DNA of 64,000 nt. Origin: G965277745 sp965277745 (GTDB taxonomy: Bacteria; Pseudomonadota; Gammaproteobacteria; Cardiobacteriales; Cardiobacteriaceae). The stretch is from positions 2,294,001-2,358,000 of the forward strand of contig OZ255837.1 of the NCBI GenBank assembly GCA_965277745.1, written 5' to 3'. The notes under the pieces were generated by a model. That model saw only the letters and a program-made list of their open reading frames with translations. It was not told where the DNA came from and ran no database searches. The translations under genes and the position numbers were made by a program. Below, in pieces: positions 8,497-17,943 of the stretch; the stretch's first letter is position 1; each line of letters opens with the position of its first letter.

Positions 8497-9708
8497 ATGG
8501 AAATATCTGTAAAGCCCATTTTCCTGACCGCAGGGTTCTTGCTGGGACTGATGGTCGTGCCATATGCGGTCGGCGGCGCTCCTCCGATCCAAGCGATTCG
8601 CAAGGCCGCGGAACAGGGGGATGCGGCTGCGCAGTTCAGTCTGGGCCTGATGTACGCCCTGGGCGAAGGCGTTCCCGAGGACGACAAAGAAGCGGTGCGC
8701 TGGTATCGCAAGGCTGCGGAACAGGGGTATGCGGCTGCGCAGAACAATCTGGGCCTGATGTACCGCCAGGGCGAAGGCGTTCCCGAGGACGACAAAGAAG
8801 CGGTGCGCTGGTATCGCAAGGCTGCGGAACAGGGGTTTGCGAATGCGCAGTTCAATCTGGGCCTGATGTGCGAAAAGGGCACAGGAGTTCCCCAGGATAA
8901 CAAAGAAGCGGCGCGCTGGTATCGCAAGGCCGCGATGCAGGGGGATGCGAAGGCGCAGTTCAATCTGGGCCTGATGTGCGAAAAGGGCACAGGAGTTCCC
9001 CAGGATAACAAAGAAGCGGCGCGCTGGTATCGCAAGGCCGCGATGCAGGGGGATGCGAAGGCGCAGTTCAATCTGGGCCTGATGTGCGCCCTGGGCGAAG
9101 GCGTTCCCGAGGACGACAAAGAAGCGGCGCGCTGGTTCCGTAATGCGGCGGCGCAGGGGGATGCGGCTGCACAGTTCAATCTGGGCGTGATGTACGAAAA
9201 GGGCACAGGAGTTCCCCAGGATAACAAAGAAGCGGCGCGCTGGTATCGCAAGGCCGCGATGCAGGGGGATGCGAAGGCGCAGTTCAATCTGGGCCTGATG
9301 TATGAAAAGGGCACAGGAGTTCCCCAGGATAACAAAGAAGCGGCGCGCTGGTATCGCAAGGCCGCGATGCAGGGGAATGCGCTGGCGCAGAACAATCTGG
9401 GCCTGATGTACGCCCTGGGCGAAGGCGTTCCCGAGGACGACAAAGAAGCGGTGCGCTGGTTCCGTAATGCGGCGGCGCAGGGGGATGCGCAGGCGCAGAA
9501 CAATCTGGCCGTGATGTACGGCCTGGGCGAGGGCGTGCTCAAAGATCTGGTAACCGCGCATATGTGGTTCAATATCGCGGCGGCGAATGGCGCTCTAGGT
9601 GCAGGAAAAACGAGAGACATGCTTGAGGAAAAGATGACGCCGTCACAGCGGGAAGAGGCGCGCAGAAGCGCGCGGGCGTGCGTGAAAAAGCATTACAAGG
9701 GATGCTGA
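8497..9708 (+). CDS. Secreted Sel1-repeat (SLR) protein
   Basis: 403 residues: an N-terminal signal-like hydrophobic segment (PIFLTAGFLLGLMVVPYAVG), then nine 36-residue Sel1-like repeats of the form xAAxQGxAxAQxNLGxMYxxGxGVPxDxxEAxRWYR, then a C-terminal cap with Cys residues near the end. SLR proteins form alpha/alpha solenoids for protein-protein contacts, often at host interfaces or in the periplasm. The repeats come in two cassette types (ALGEGVPEDD and EKGTGVPQDN) that alternate irregularly and are almost identical at DNA level, implying recent recombination between repeats. Partner and function are unknown. Confidence 0.88.
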   Translation: MEISVKPIFLTAGFLLGLMVVPYAVGGAPPIQAIRKAAEQGDAAAQFSLGLMYALGEGVPEDDKEAVRWYRKAAEQGYAAAQNNLGLMYRQGEGVPEDDKEAVRWYRKAAEQGFANAQFNLGLMCEKGTGVPQDNKEAARWYRKAAMQGDAKAQFNLGLMCEKGTGVPQDNKEAARWYRKAAMQGDAKAQFNLGLMCALGEGVPEDDKEAARWFRNAAAQGDAAAQFNLGVMYEKGTGVPQDNKEAARWYRKAAMQGDAKAQFNLGLMYEKGTGVPQDNKEAARWYRKAAMQGNALAQNNLGLMYALGEGVPEDDKEAVRWFRNAAAQGDAQAQNNLAVMYGLGEGVLKDLVTAHMWFNIAAANGALGAGKTRDMLEEKMTPSQREEARRSARACVKKHYKGC

Positions 9709-9893
9709 TCGGGAGGAACGCTCAGGATCCCTCCGAAAAGAGCTGCAATGGCGCGGCAGGCACGGCGTTCATTTTCGCTCGCCTTGCGGTGTCAGTAAGT
9801 CTTTTAGGATACAATCGATTGGCTCATCGCTGAAATTAGACACAGCATAAACGATGCGGGTTTTACCAGCCAAATCCTCCTGGAGACGGCCCT
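9671..9893 (+). repeat. Direct repeat copy 2 (3' flank of Sel1 gene)
   Basis: Second copy of the block at 8180-8402. It includes the last codons of the intact Sel1 gene and its downstream flank. After CTGGAGACGGCCCT the two copies diverge completely. Here the sequence runs into decayed IS481-type DNA. Confidence 0.85.
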
Positions 9894-11073
9894 AAAAGAC
9901 AAGTGACATAACGCAACGCTATGTGTTTCATCTCAGGGCTTTTCATGGCACGCTGTATTTTGACCGAGATGGGCAACGGAAGAGCGTCATACTGATCGAG
10001 CTTCACAGCCAAGCGACGACGACACCGAAGATCAGGGCGGCAATACAGGCCCGTGATGAACCGGCCCGGGTTCTTGCCGAGCGTTATGGGACCAGGGAAC
10101 AAACCGTTTGCAAATGGCGCAAGCGCGATAGCGTGGCCGATCGTAACCATACGCCGCATCGTCTGCAAACCACCCTGACACCTGCCCAAGAGGCCATCGA
10201 ATTGGCCTTACCCAAGATGCTCTTGATCTCGCTCGATGACCTGCTGGCGGTGGTGCGTGAGTTCCTGAACCCGAATGCCTCACGCTCTGGTCTGGATCGT
10301 TGCCTGCATCGTCATGGCGTGGGGAACCTCGGTGACCTCAAAGCAGTGGCGCCCGGCCCAAACACAGCGCCTTCAAGGCCGATGAGCCCGGCTTACATCC
10401 ACATCGACGTGTAATACCTGCCACAGATTGCCGATGAGAGCCGTCGCCGTTACCTGTTCGTTGCGATCGACAGGGCAAGCCATTGGGTCTTTATCAGGAT
10501 CTACGACAGCAAGACGTCCTCCACCTACGCAAGCGAAACCCCTCTGGGGAAAACGCAAGATAGGGAAAGTGTTGTGTCGCGACCCTGATTTTGCCTCGAG
10601 CATCAGCACGGTTGGTCGCATCCTCGAACCACTCGTCGCCTCGGGTCGTGTGCAGCCGCTTGCCTTTTACTACGGCCGCGTCAAGCCCAAGCGCTGGCGC
10701 TATGGCATCCAGACCGAAAAACCAGGCGAGTCGATCCAGATCGACCATATGAGCGTAAGCTTTGGCGACGGCTTTGTCCTCGAAGCGTTCAAAGCAACCT
10801 CTCCGCTAACCGCCACCACGATGATGCGCGCTTACTGTCGTGCCAGCCGCCGCAATGCCCGGCGCTTTCTCGAATACCTGATCACACAGTTGCCCTATCC
10901 AGCGATCTCGATTCAAGTCGATGGCGGCAGTGCGTTCAAAGAGGAGTTCAAGCAGGTTTGTCAGGCCCTTGAGATCCCTCTGTTCGTTTTACCGCCGAAA
11001 AAAACCTAAATACAATCGCTGCGTAGCGCGTGCCAATGGCACAACGCGTTACGCGTTCTATCCCTTCTACAAA

Positions 11074-12248
11074 GGGTTTGTCGGCTAATGAACATTGCAA
11101 GATGAGGGTATCTGAGTTCTGATCGAAAAGCGGTCGCACTAGCCTTGATTGCCGATTATTTCGGCTATTTCCATCCATTTCCTGAATTGGAGACGGACTG
11201 ATCCTAGGCCGGCCGTAAATCTACTTTTTCAATACCCAATGCCATCACGCGCTTGAGGTTAAATACCAGTGCACGGATGCCTACCTGAAATTGCACTTTC
11301 TCTAAACCTCGATAACGAACGCGTTGATTGCGGTGGGCAAATACACGTTCGTAGGGTGAGCGCATCGCAGAAAGCCAACCATCTTTGCGGTGATCTTTTC
11401 CTTTCATATTGTTCTTTTTGATCGTCGCATTATGGCAGCATTTGCGCTTGAGCGTTCTTTGGGCCGGGTGAACACAATACCCCTTATCACCAAAGACCGC
11501 TCCTCCATTCGGACACACATGAGACAAGCCGTTGGCATCGCTTACTTCAGCAGACGTAGCAGCGACTTTGTTAATCAAACCACTCTGCATATCAACCGAG
11601 ACATGCTCCTTATAACCAAACCGATATTTAGCCTTTCCCTTGCAACCAAAACGCGCTTGCTTATCTGCTGCGACGTTAGCCGCTGTTTCATTATTAAACT
11701 TTTCCAAGCCCATTTTCATCGCTTTATCTCGATCATCCCAAGTCGTCAACTTGCTCACCAACTGACTAGCATCAACAAAGGTAAACACTTCTCTGATCAA
11801 GCCCATACCCTTTAAACTATCGCAAACTTGGGAAAATATATTCATTAGCCTTTCGGTTCCCAAGCGTTTGCGGAAATCACCAAAATAGCCGTGGTCTGGT
11901 GTTCTCTCGCCTAATGTTAGCTCACAAAACCATTTGCCAGCGTTATTCTCCTGAAGATAACGCTCCATTTCTCGGTCACTCAGCTCCTCTATAAATTGTA
12001 AAACCAACGTACGTAAACCAAACTCAATGCCTTTTTCTTTTCGGCCTTTGGCTGAATAAAGTGCCTGATAAGGAACGCTGAGCTTAGCAAAGGAAATGAC
12101 TTGATCTAGATGACGATAGGGATGGTTATCGGGAACCAAACTGTCAAGGCTAAGAAATAAACTGTGCTGATGGCGTTTGCTCATAATTTGGTACACAACA
12201 AGATTTTTATCACATTATCTCATAATTTGAGCATTAACCGACAGACCC
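11074..12248 (-). mobile_element. IS5-type insertion sequence, complete, 1175 bp
   Basis: Terminal inverted repeats: left end GGGTTTGTCGGCTAATG (11074-11090); right end is its near-perfect complement (CATTAACCGACAGACCC, 12232-12248). Flanking ACAAA at 11069-11073 and 12249-12253 is the target duplication. This is confirmed by the uninterrupted homologous sequence near 32690-32715, where ACAAAGGGCCC appears once. The encoded transposase is intact. Confidence 0.9.
11204..12184 (-). CDS. IS5-type transposase (DUF772 / DDE_Tnp_1)
   Basis: 326 residues from ATG 12184 (an upstream GTG/TTG extension is possible). The N-terminal DUF772-like region (LDSLVPDNHPYRHLDQVISF, FIEELSDREMERYL) precedes the DDE part with TFVDASQLVSK (first Asp), GDKGYCVHPAQR (second Asp) and the terminal block RSPYERVFAHRNQRVRYRG (Glu), the DDE..YREK-like pattern. 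No stop or frameshift is visible, so the element may be active. The terminal inverted repeats lie about 60-130 bp outside the gene. Confidence 0.85.
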   Translation of the reverse strand: MSKRHQHSLFLSLDSLVPDNHPYRHLDQVISFAKLSVPYQALYSAKGRKEKGIEFGLRTLVLQFIEELSDREMERYLQENNAGKWFCELTLGERTPDHGYFGDFRKRLGTERLMNIFSQVCDSLKGMGLIREVFTFVDASQLVSKLTTWDDRDKAMKMGLEKFNNETAANVAADKQARFGCKGKAKYRFGYKEHVSVDMQSGLINKVAATSAEVSDANGLSHVCPNGGAVFGDKGYCVHPAQRTLKRKCCHNATIKKNNMKGKDHRKDGWLSAMRSPYERVFAHRNQRVRYRGLEKVQFQVGIRALVFNLKRVMALGIEKVDLRPA

Positions 12249-12538
12249 ACAAAGGGCCCTTGACCCTCTCGGCAATCAATCGGGCGCTTGCTGAGTATCA
12301 ACGATATTACAAGCACTATCGCCCACATGACGGGATAGGATTGGAAACACCAATGCGTTCATCAACAATTCCTTCAGACCGCCTGATTTGTCTCACAGGT
12401 GTTGAACCCGGAAACGCCATTGCAAACGATGAAGGACTGGCATAAACTCAAGCCCGAGTTATTCAAGAAACAGCCAGACTACCTCACGGGATGTGACACC
12501 TAGACAATAATCTGAGTTATGTCAGTCCCGCAACACCG

Positions 12539-13118
12539 TTGTTGAGGGATCACGGTGCTGATTTTCAATATCTGGTCGGTGCCCTCGGCACAGGTGGCAC
12601 GCTTTGTGCAACCATGAAAGAATTACGGCGTCCTGGTTTTCATATCGTCAACATTGATTTTAAGCCAAGGCGGTTCGATTATTTTTGCTGGCCCTGTGGT
12701 TACTATCGGCAAAACGGAGCTGGTGCGCCGGGTGAATTTGACGTCGCGCCGAATCTTGATCGATTCCATAACCAATGAGGGGATGACAGTGGATGATCTT
12801 GATGCATTCCCGACTGTCCGTGTCGTTACACAAAGAACCGGTTTGCTCGTTGGCCGTACGGCTAGAGGAGCCATTTATATGACGCTGAAACTTCTACCTC
12901 TCACACAACCGGCAAGCACGATGGTATTTTTACCCCGCGATGGTGGCGAGAAATATCTCGACACAATTTACGATGACGGCTGCTCGATGAAGCGACAGTT
13001 TCTCGGCGAAGCCGCGCGTGGACGTGTGCACCCGTTGTTCGACGCCTACCGAGGGTCTGTTGAGGAACAAGAAAAAGAACCCCGATTTAAAGCCAACGTA
13101 AAAATAAATATTCTATAA
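12539..13118 (+). pseudogene. Cysteine synthase/CBS-like PLP enzyme, 3' remnant with two frameshifts
   Basis: The C-terminal third of a PLP-dependent beta-family enzyme is spread over two frames: VGALGTGGTLCATMKELR (phosphate-binding loop), then GGSIIFAGP in the next frame, back to QNGAGAPGEFDVAPNLDR, then DAFPTVRVVTQRTGLLVGRT, MVFLPRDGGEKYLDTIYDD. Switching twice between frames within about 130 bases means at least two indels. The 5' two-thirds are missing, and the remnant starts right after the nested IS block, so IS-linked deletion is likely. Its last codons overlap the MATE gene start (TAATG at 13116-13120). Confidence 0.75.
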
Positions 13119-14515
13119 TGTTTTTTCCCCTCCCTTATCGGAACATAATCGCACTGTCCGCGCCGATTGCCGGCATACAGTTCGCGCAGGTTGCGCTGAC
13201 CAGCACTGACCTTATGATGATGGGCCGGGTTGGTTTGGAAGCCGTTGCGGCCGGGGGCCTCGCCATTCTGCTTTATAACCAGTTACGCACCATGTGCGTA
13301 GGCATGGTGACCGGCCTCGGTAATCTCGTCGCAACGGCAGTTGGACGGGGCGAAAAACGAGCGGGAAATGCCGAGATCGACGCGGTGACTCGGGAGGAAG
13401 TACGTGACCTCGTTCATTCGTCATTGTCACTTGCGACTGTCATCGCTCTAGCCGCGGGTGGCTTGCTGATTGCACTCAGTTATGCTCTGAGCTTTCTGGG
13501 TCAAGATATCACTGTTGCGGAGCACGCGAGACCAGTAATGATTGCTCTGGCGCCAGGCCTTTTGCCGATGCTATGGCTCAATGTGCTCAGACAATTCGCT
13601 GTAGGCATGCGTCGCCCTGGCTCTTTGCTGAGAGTTACGCTCATCTCCATCATTGTCAATGCGGTTTTAGACGCCGCTTTACTTTATGGATGGCTTGGTT
13701 TGCCACAACTCGGACTGGTGGGTATCGGGCTATCCACAACACTCGTGCAGGTCTTAACGCTTGTTGTCTTTTTCCGAGCCGTACGCCAGGATCGCAGACT
13801 TAGAGATTTGCTTTCGGTCGATTTTTGGCAAGCACGACTAGCAACTATTCTCAGAATTATACGGATGGGAACACCGATATCACTCACTTATGGATCGGAA
13901 GCCGCAATCACCTCTATCGCAACACTGTTGATGGGCACTTTCGGACCTGTTGTACTGGCAGCATCAAATATTACCAACCAGCTTACCTATATCGTTTATC
14001 AACTCAATATAGGTTTATCGCAAGGATCATCCATTCTAGTTAGCCGCGCAATCGGACGTGAAGATTATAATGAGATCCAAGCCGTCGCCAAACGTGCCCT
14101 GACTGTTAGTTTCGCGGTGATGACAGTGATTGGAATTATCTACGTATTTCTTCCTGAGCTCGTCCTGGCACCGTTTTTAGGCACCGAGAACGATCCCGCA
14201 GTGTTGACTTTGGCTGCCTCCCTGCTCTGGTTCGCTATCGTCCACCAATTCTCAAAAGGATCGCAAAACATCTGCATCGGCCTCTTGCGCGGTCTTGGAA
14301 ACACCAAAGCCGGCCTGACCCACACACTGATTGGCTATTGGGGGATCGGCATTCCGACAATGACACTTTGCGGTTACCCTCTAAGCTTGGGCGGTAAAGG
14401 CGTCTGGTTCGGGCTTTGCCTTGGCTTCAGTGTGACCAGCCTGCTGCTCTGGCGACGTTTTATGACCGATCTGAAGCGAATTTCTCCGAAAAATATAAGT
14501 AAATCAAATTATTAA
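13118..14515 (+). CDS. MATE family multidrug/metabolite efflux transporter
   Basis: 465 residues with about twelve hydrophobic segments, starting ALSAPIAGIQFAQVALTSTDLMMMGRVG and containing the duplicated MATE core (NLVATAVGRGE; QGSSILVSRAIGRED in the second half). MATE proteins export cationic or amphipathic compounds using Na+ or H+ gradients; the substrate is unknown. The ATG overlaps the stop of the upstream PLP-enzyme pseudogene by one base, so the two were once an operon. An exporter for that enzyme's product is one reading. The gene looks intact although its partner is dead. Confidence 0.9.
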   Translation: MFFPLPYRNIIALSAPIAGIQFAQVALTSTDLMMMGRVGLEAVAAGGLAILLYNQLRTMCVGMVTGLGNLVATAVGRGEKRAGNAEIDAVTREEVRDLVHSSLSLATVIALAAGGLLIALSYALSFLGQDITVAEHARPVMIALAPGLLPMLWLNVLRQFAVGMRRPGSLLRVTLISIIVNAVLDAALLYGWLGLPQLGLVGIGLSTTLVQVLTLVVFFRAVRQDRRLRDLLSVDFWQARLATILRIIRMGTPISLTYGSEAAITSIATLLMGTFGPVVLAASNITNQLTYIVYQLNIGLSQGSSILVSRAIGREDYNEIQAVAKRALTVSFAVMTVIGIIYVFLPELVLAPFLGTENDPAVLTLAASLLWFAIVHQFSKGSQNICIGLLRGLGNTKAGLTHTLIGYWGIGIPTMTLCGYPLSLGGKGVWFGLCLGFSVTSLLLWRRFMTDLKRISPKNISKSNY

Positions 14516-14722
14516 TCTGATTCGTACTTCAGCAATCAAGAAGTCGTCACAACGCTTGCGTGCAGCATCTCCTCGTCGTACACTTTTTCAAAACAAATCG
14601 AGGATTTCCCCGCAACGGCTCTCTCGCCGACATCAAACGAAAAGTACGCGATCATTGAGTGCGGTAATGCCACATGGTACTCTGCCCGCCTCGTTTCCTT
14701 TCTTCACGAGCAAGAAAAGCGC

Positions 14723-15259
14723 ATGAACATCATTCTCCTGGGTGCCCCGGGGTCGGGTAAAGGGACGCAATCGGCACGACTGGTCAAGCAGCACGATCTG
14801 CGACACTTGGCCACCGGCGACATGTTGCGTGCCGAGATCCGCGCTGGCAGCGAACTAGGCAAACAGGCGCAAACGGTGATGGCCGCCGGCAAACTGGTTT
14901 GTGATCACATCGTCATCGCCATGATCGCGAAACGCCTCGGCGATCGCGGCGCGTTGTTCGACGGCTTTCCACGCACCCTCACCCAGGCGCGAGCATTGGA
15001 GGAACTGCTTGCCGACAAAGGGAAACGAACCGATCATGCTTTCCTCCTCGAAGTGGACAAGCAAGAAATCGTCAAGCGTATGCTCGCCCGTGGTCGTGCC
15101 GACGACAAGGAAGAAACGATCCGCAGTCGCCTGAACGTATTTGAACGGCAAACCCAGCCGTTGATCGAGTATTATGAAAAACGAGGCAAATTGAGCCGGA
15201 TCGACGGCAGCGGCGAGGTGCAAGAAATTACCGCGCGCATCGAAAGCGTCATTTCCTGA
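14723..15259 (+). CDS. adk: Adenylate kinase, short-LID form
   Basis: ATP + AMP to 2 ADP; cytoplasmic, essential. The P-loop GAPGSGKGTQ is at residues 7-16, followed by ATGDMLRAEI (AMP binding), LFDGFPRTLTQA, and a compact RMLARGRADDKEETIRSRL in place of the usual LID. At 178 residues it lacks the roughly 30-residue LID insert of E. coli Adk (214 residues). It is therefore the short bacterial/cytosolic type, with no zinc-binding LID. It is followed after 46 bp by aroC. The 207-bp upstream gap shows nothing recognisable. Confidence 0.93.
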   Translation: MNIILLGAPGSGKGTQSARLVKQHDLRHLATGDMLRAEIRAGSELGKQAQTVMAAGKLVCDHIVIAMIAKRLGDRGALFDGFPRTLTQARALEELLADKGKRTDHAFLLEVDKQEIVKRMLARGRADDKEETIRSRLNVFERQTQPLIEYYEKRGKLSRIDGSGEVQEITARIESVIS

Positions 15260-15305
15260 TTTTCCCATTGTCTGTCCGTCTTTTCGGACGATCTGAGAGC
15301 ATTCC

Positions 15306-16397
15306 ATGAGCGGCAACACCTTCGGCAAACTTTTCACCCTGACCTCTTTCGGCGAAAGCCACGGCATCGCGATCGGCGGTATCGTCGACGGCTGTCCGCC
15401 CGGCATCGATCTCGATCCGCAAACCTTGCAGAAAGATCTCGATCGACGCAAGCCCGGTACCAGTCGCTACGTGACGCCACGCAGGGAAAGCGACGAAAGT
15501 CAGATTCTCTCCGGCATCTTCGAAGGAAAGACTACCGGTACGCCGATCGGCCTGATCATCTACAATGGCGACCAACGCAGTCAAGACTACCTCGCGATCA
15601 AAGACAAATTCCGTCCCGGACACGCCGATTTCCCCTATCTCGCCAAATACGGCCGCCGCGATTATCGCGGCGGAGGCCGCGCTTCGGCGCGGGAAACGGC
15701 GATCCGCGTCGCCGCCGGCGCGATCGCGAAAGCGGTACTCAAAACACTTGCCGGCATCGAGATTCGTAGCTACGTCTCGCAAATCGGCAAACACAAGCTA
15801 TCGTTCGACAATTGGCAGAGTGTCGCGGACAACCCGTTCAACTGCCCGAACGACAAACAAACGGCAATGCTCGAACGCTATCTCTATGAAATCCGTAAAT
15901 CAGGCGACTCCATCGGCGCCGAACTGACAGTGATCGCCGACAACGTCCCCGCCGGGCTCGGCGAACCGGTATTCGATCGCCTCGACGCCGAACTGGCACA
16001 CGCGCTGATGAGCATCAACGCGGTAAAAGGCGTGGCGATCGGGGACGGCTTCGACTGCATTTCCTGCCGCGGCAGTGAATTTCGCGATGAACACCGTGCC
16101 GCCGCAGGCTTTCTCAGTAACCATGCGGGCGGTATTTTAGGCGGTATTTCAAGCGGCCAGCAAATCATCGCCCGCGCCGCTTTCAAGGCAACCAGCTCAA
16201 TTCTGATCGCCGGACGAACGACCGATACCAGCGGTCAAGACACCGAGATCGTCAGCAAAGGGCGTCACGATCCCTGTGTCGGCCTGCGTGCTTGCCCGAT
16301 CATGGAAGCGATGACGGCGCTTGTTCTGTGCGATCATTACCTGCGTCAACGCGGGCAAAACGGACAGATCAATTTTCTTCCCTCGAACGCGCCCTGA
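15306..16397 (+). CDS. aroC: Chorismate synthase
   Basis: Last step of the shikimate pathway (EPSP to chorismate, needs reduced FMN). The 363 residues fit the long bacterial form. Motifs: GNTFGKLFTLTSFGESHG (residues 3-20), RRKPGTSRYVTPRRESDE, RPGHADFPYLAKYG, RDYRGGGRASARETA, and toward the C-terminus GRHDPCVGLRACPIMEAM. The start ATG at 15306 lies 46 bp after adk. No defects are visible. Confidence 0.97.
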   Translation: MSGNTFGKLFTLTSFGESHGIAIGGIVDGCPPGIDLDPQTLQKDLDRRKPGTSRYVTPRRESDESQILSGIFEGKTTGTPIGLIIYNGDQRSQDYLAIKDKFRPGHADFPYLAKYGRRDYRGGGRASARETAIRVAAGAIAKAVLKTLAGIEIRSYVSQIGKHKLSFDNWQSVADNPFNCPNDKQTAMLERYLYEIRKSGDSIGAELTVIADNVPAGLGEPVFDRLDAELAHALMSINAVKGVAIGDGFDCISCRGSEFRDEHRAAAGFLSNHAGGILGGISSGQQIIARAAFKATSSILIAGRTTDTSGQDTEIVSKGRHDPCVGLRACPIMEAMTALVLCDHYLRQRGQNGQINFLPSNAP

Positions 16398-16615
16398 TTT
16401 CGATTGGAACGCGCGCCCGTCGTGTCCGTCGTTACCTCTTTCATGCCGCCCATTTCGGCGCGAACGTGTGATCGGTGTCCGAGGCAGCATCCGCTTCGCT
16501 TTCCTACCTGTTTTTTCCCAATCCCTCTTGTAACGGCTCGATCTCTGTCGTCAAGCGATAAATGGACAACAGATTGTGCGAAAATATCAAGTTGACTCTG
16601 TGAACTCGATAAAAA

Positions 16616-17185
16616 ATGCGTCGCCTGTTCCTCATCTCCAGCGCCGAACTGCCATCGAGCGGCGTCTTCGGCCGCGACATCGCACTTGGCGAGTATCGCC
16701 GTCACCTCGGCACCACCCGCGGTGATCTCTATTACGACGCCCAACGCGGACTGTACCCTAACGCGCTGGCGGCTTTGGCCGGCACTATCGCCGACGGGCA
16801 CAATTTGTATTTGCACTTGCCGTCGCGATATCGCGACGGCGATCCCGATCACCGACGCCTGCTCGATTACGGTACCGCGATACAACGCTGCCAGGCAAAC
16901 TTCAACGCCCGCCTGCTTCGCCTTGCCGAAGGCGAGGCCAACGACGCATCCGCTACCCGAAAAGCGGCGGCGTTTTCCCATCGGGAAAAGCTCACAGAGC
17001 CATTCTATCGCAAAGATCCCTTCGTTCTCCTCGGTGAACGCGGACGAGGAAAATCGCACGCGCTGGCCGAAAAAATCCGTCGTCTGGTCGGCGATGGGCA
17101 TCGTCCGTTACTGGTTGTCTCACCTTTTAGGGACAACCGAACGGAAATCAATCGCCTGCCCAAAGAAATCCAACAATATAGCTAA
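16616..17185 (+). pseudogene. tmcA: tRNA(Met) cytidine acetyltransferase TmcA, truncated N-terminal fragment
   Basis: TmcA acetylates C34 of elongator tRNA-Met using an ATP-driven helicase-like domain and a GNAT domain. Only about 185 residues remain of a protein usually near 670. The fragment contains the N-terminal domain (LYYDAQRGLYPNALAALAGT, NLYLHLPSRYRD) and the Walker A of the helicase module (LGERGRGKSHALAEKIRRLV). It then runs into IS sequence, and the last residues before the stop are non-native. The helicase remainder and the acetyltransferase are lost, so it cannot be functional. Confidence 0.8.
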
Positions 17186-17203
17186 AGAATTATAAATAGA
17201 TTA

Positions 17204-17921
17204 GGGGATGTACCAGATAATCAATTCAATTTATCCTTAATCAACTGTTTTAAATGAATTAATTGAGAAGATGGAGTGCTGCCATTAAAACGCCACTCAC
17301 ATTCCTTCAAAAATAGTCCAAAATGCTCCTTTGGAACACCGTTGAATTTACCCATGTGGCGCTTTGCCTGGCTCCAAAAGTTCTCGATCCCGTCGATATG
17401 ATTTGCCTTGTCTGCAAACAACCTGGCATGATTGATACGCAAGTGCTTGAAATCGCAAATATCCACCCTGTTATCGCCTCGCCAACAGTCAGTATAGACA
17501 ATACTGTCAGGGACAACTTTGCGCACGATGATCGGGTATAATGTCGCCGAAGAAGTATCAGGGATAACCTTCGTGTAGACCTTCCCGCCACGCTTGAGAA
17601 GGCCAAATACCGGAACTTTTCCTGCCACCCCACGACCGCGCTTCCCCTTGCGATTACCACCAAAGTAACTTTCATCCACTTCAATTTCACCACTGAAAAC
17701 CGTATCACTTTCTTGCTCGAGATGGCTGGCAATCAGCTTGCGAAGCCGGTGAAAATAGTAGGCACTGGTTTTGAAATTCACGCCGATAAGTGAGGCCGCA
17801 CATCTGGCCGTCGTTCCAGCCACGAAATGTTCCAACAAGCGATCTTGTTTGTACTTACTTAAACGACTCTTCCTCATGCTGCTCATGATAACACCTTTTA
17901 TGTGTTATCTGGTACATCCCC
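17204..17921 (-). mobile_element. IS1595-family (IS1016-like) insertion sequence, 718 bp
   Basis: Ends are perfect 17-bp inverted repeats: GGGGATGTACCAGATAA (17204-17220) and its complement (17905-17921). Flanks TAAATAGATTA (17193-17203) and TAAATAAATTA (17922-17932) are near-identical, suggesting a target duplication with one substitution. It lies within the 5' part of an IS630 remnant that itself interrupts tmcA. Confidence 0.85.
17221..17886 (-). CDS. IS1595-family transposase (ISXO2-like)
   Basis: 221 residues, intact. The ISXO2-like DDE domain shows GEIEVDESYFGGNRKGKRGR (first Asp/Glu), SIVYTDCWRGDN (second Asp) and NHIDGIENFWSQAKRHMGKF (the Asn/Glu block), ending with the ECEWRFN motif typical of the family. 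N-terminal residues 1-50 form a small DNA-binding domain. Similar elements are common in Haemophilus, Neisseria and Cardiobacterium relatives (IS1016). Confidence 0.9.
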   Translation of the reverse strand: MSSMRKSRLSKYKQDRLLEHFVAGTTARCAASLIGVNFKTSAYYFHRLRKLIASHLEQESDTVFSGEIEVDESYFGGNRKGKRGRGVAGKVPVFGLLKRGGKVYTKVIPDTSSATLYPIIVRKVVPDSIVYTDCWRGDNRVDICDFKHLRINHARLFADKANHIDGIENFWSQAKRHMGKFNGVPKEHFGLFLKECEWRFNGSTPSSQLIHLKQLIKDKLN

Positions 17922-17943
17922 TAAATAAATTATACTTATCGTA

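Larger units (their letters stand above)
10511..12411 (+). mobile_element. Integrase-type IS fragment (rve DDE) nested in the IS481 element
   Basis: Reads GKRKIGKVLCRDPDFASS, TVGRILEPLVASGRV, then the DDE region IQIDHMSVSFGDGFVL and VDGGSAFKEEFKQ (to 11009). After an internal IS5-type insertion it continues with TLSAINRALAEYQRYY, HYRPHDGIGLETPM. The same element recurs at 32204-32860 as a deletion derivative. The shared right end is about TGAACCCGG (12403-12411). It is IS3/IS481-like, 5'-truncated and frameshifted near 11009. It sits between the N- and C-terminal parts of the outer IS481 gene, so it inserted later. Confidence 0.7.
9923..12506 (+). mobile_element. Decayed IS481-family element (outer shell of nested IS)
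   Basis: The N-terminal half of an IS481-type transposase reads from about 9923: HTH region with KIRAAIQARDEPARVLAERYG and TVCKWRKR, then LDRCLHRHGVGNL, then YIHIDV followed by an in-frame TAA (10412-10414) inside the DDE domain, then RRYLFVAIDRASHW. Its C-terminus resurfaces at about 12412-12506 in another frame (LQTMKDWHKLKPELFKKQPD, ending GCDT). Everything between is foreign IS material. The element is dead: a nonsense codon, a frameshift and two nested insertions. Confidence 0.75.

Noticed and set aside
8600..9540. Regularly spaced repeats resembling a CRISPR array
   Set aside because: 108-bp repeats are in frame within one protein and have no unique spacers; they are Sel1 repeats.
8313..9620. 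Long minus-strand repetitive ORF opposite the Sel1 gene
   Set aside because: Its repeats are only the antisense of the Sel1 repeats; the plus strand has the signal peptide and family consensus.
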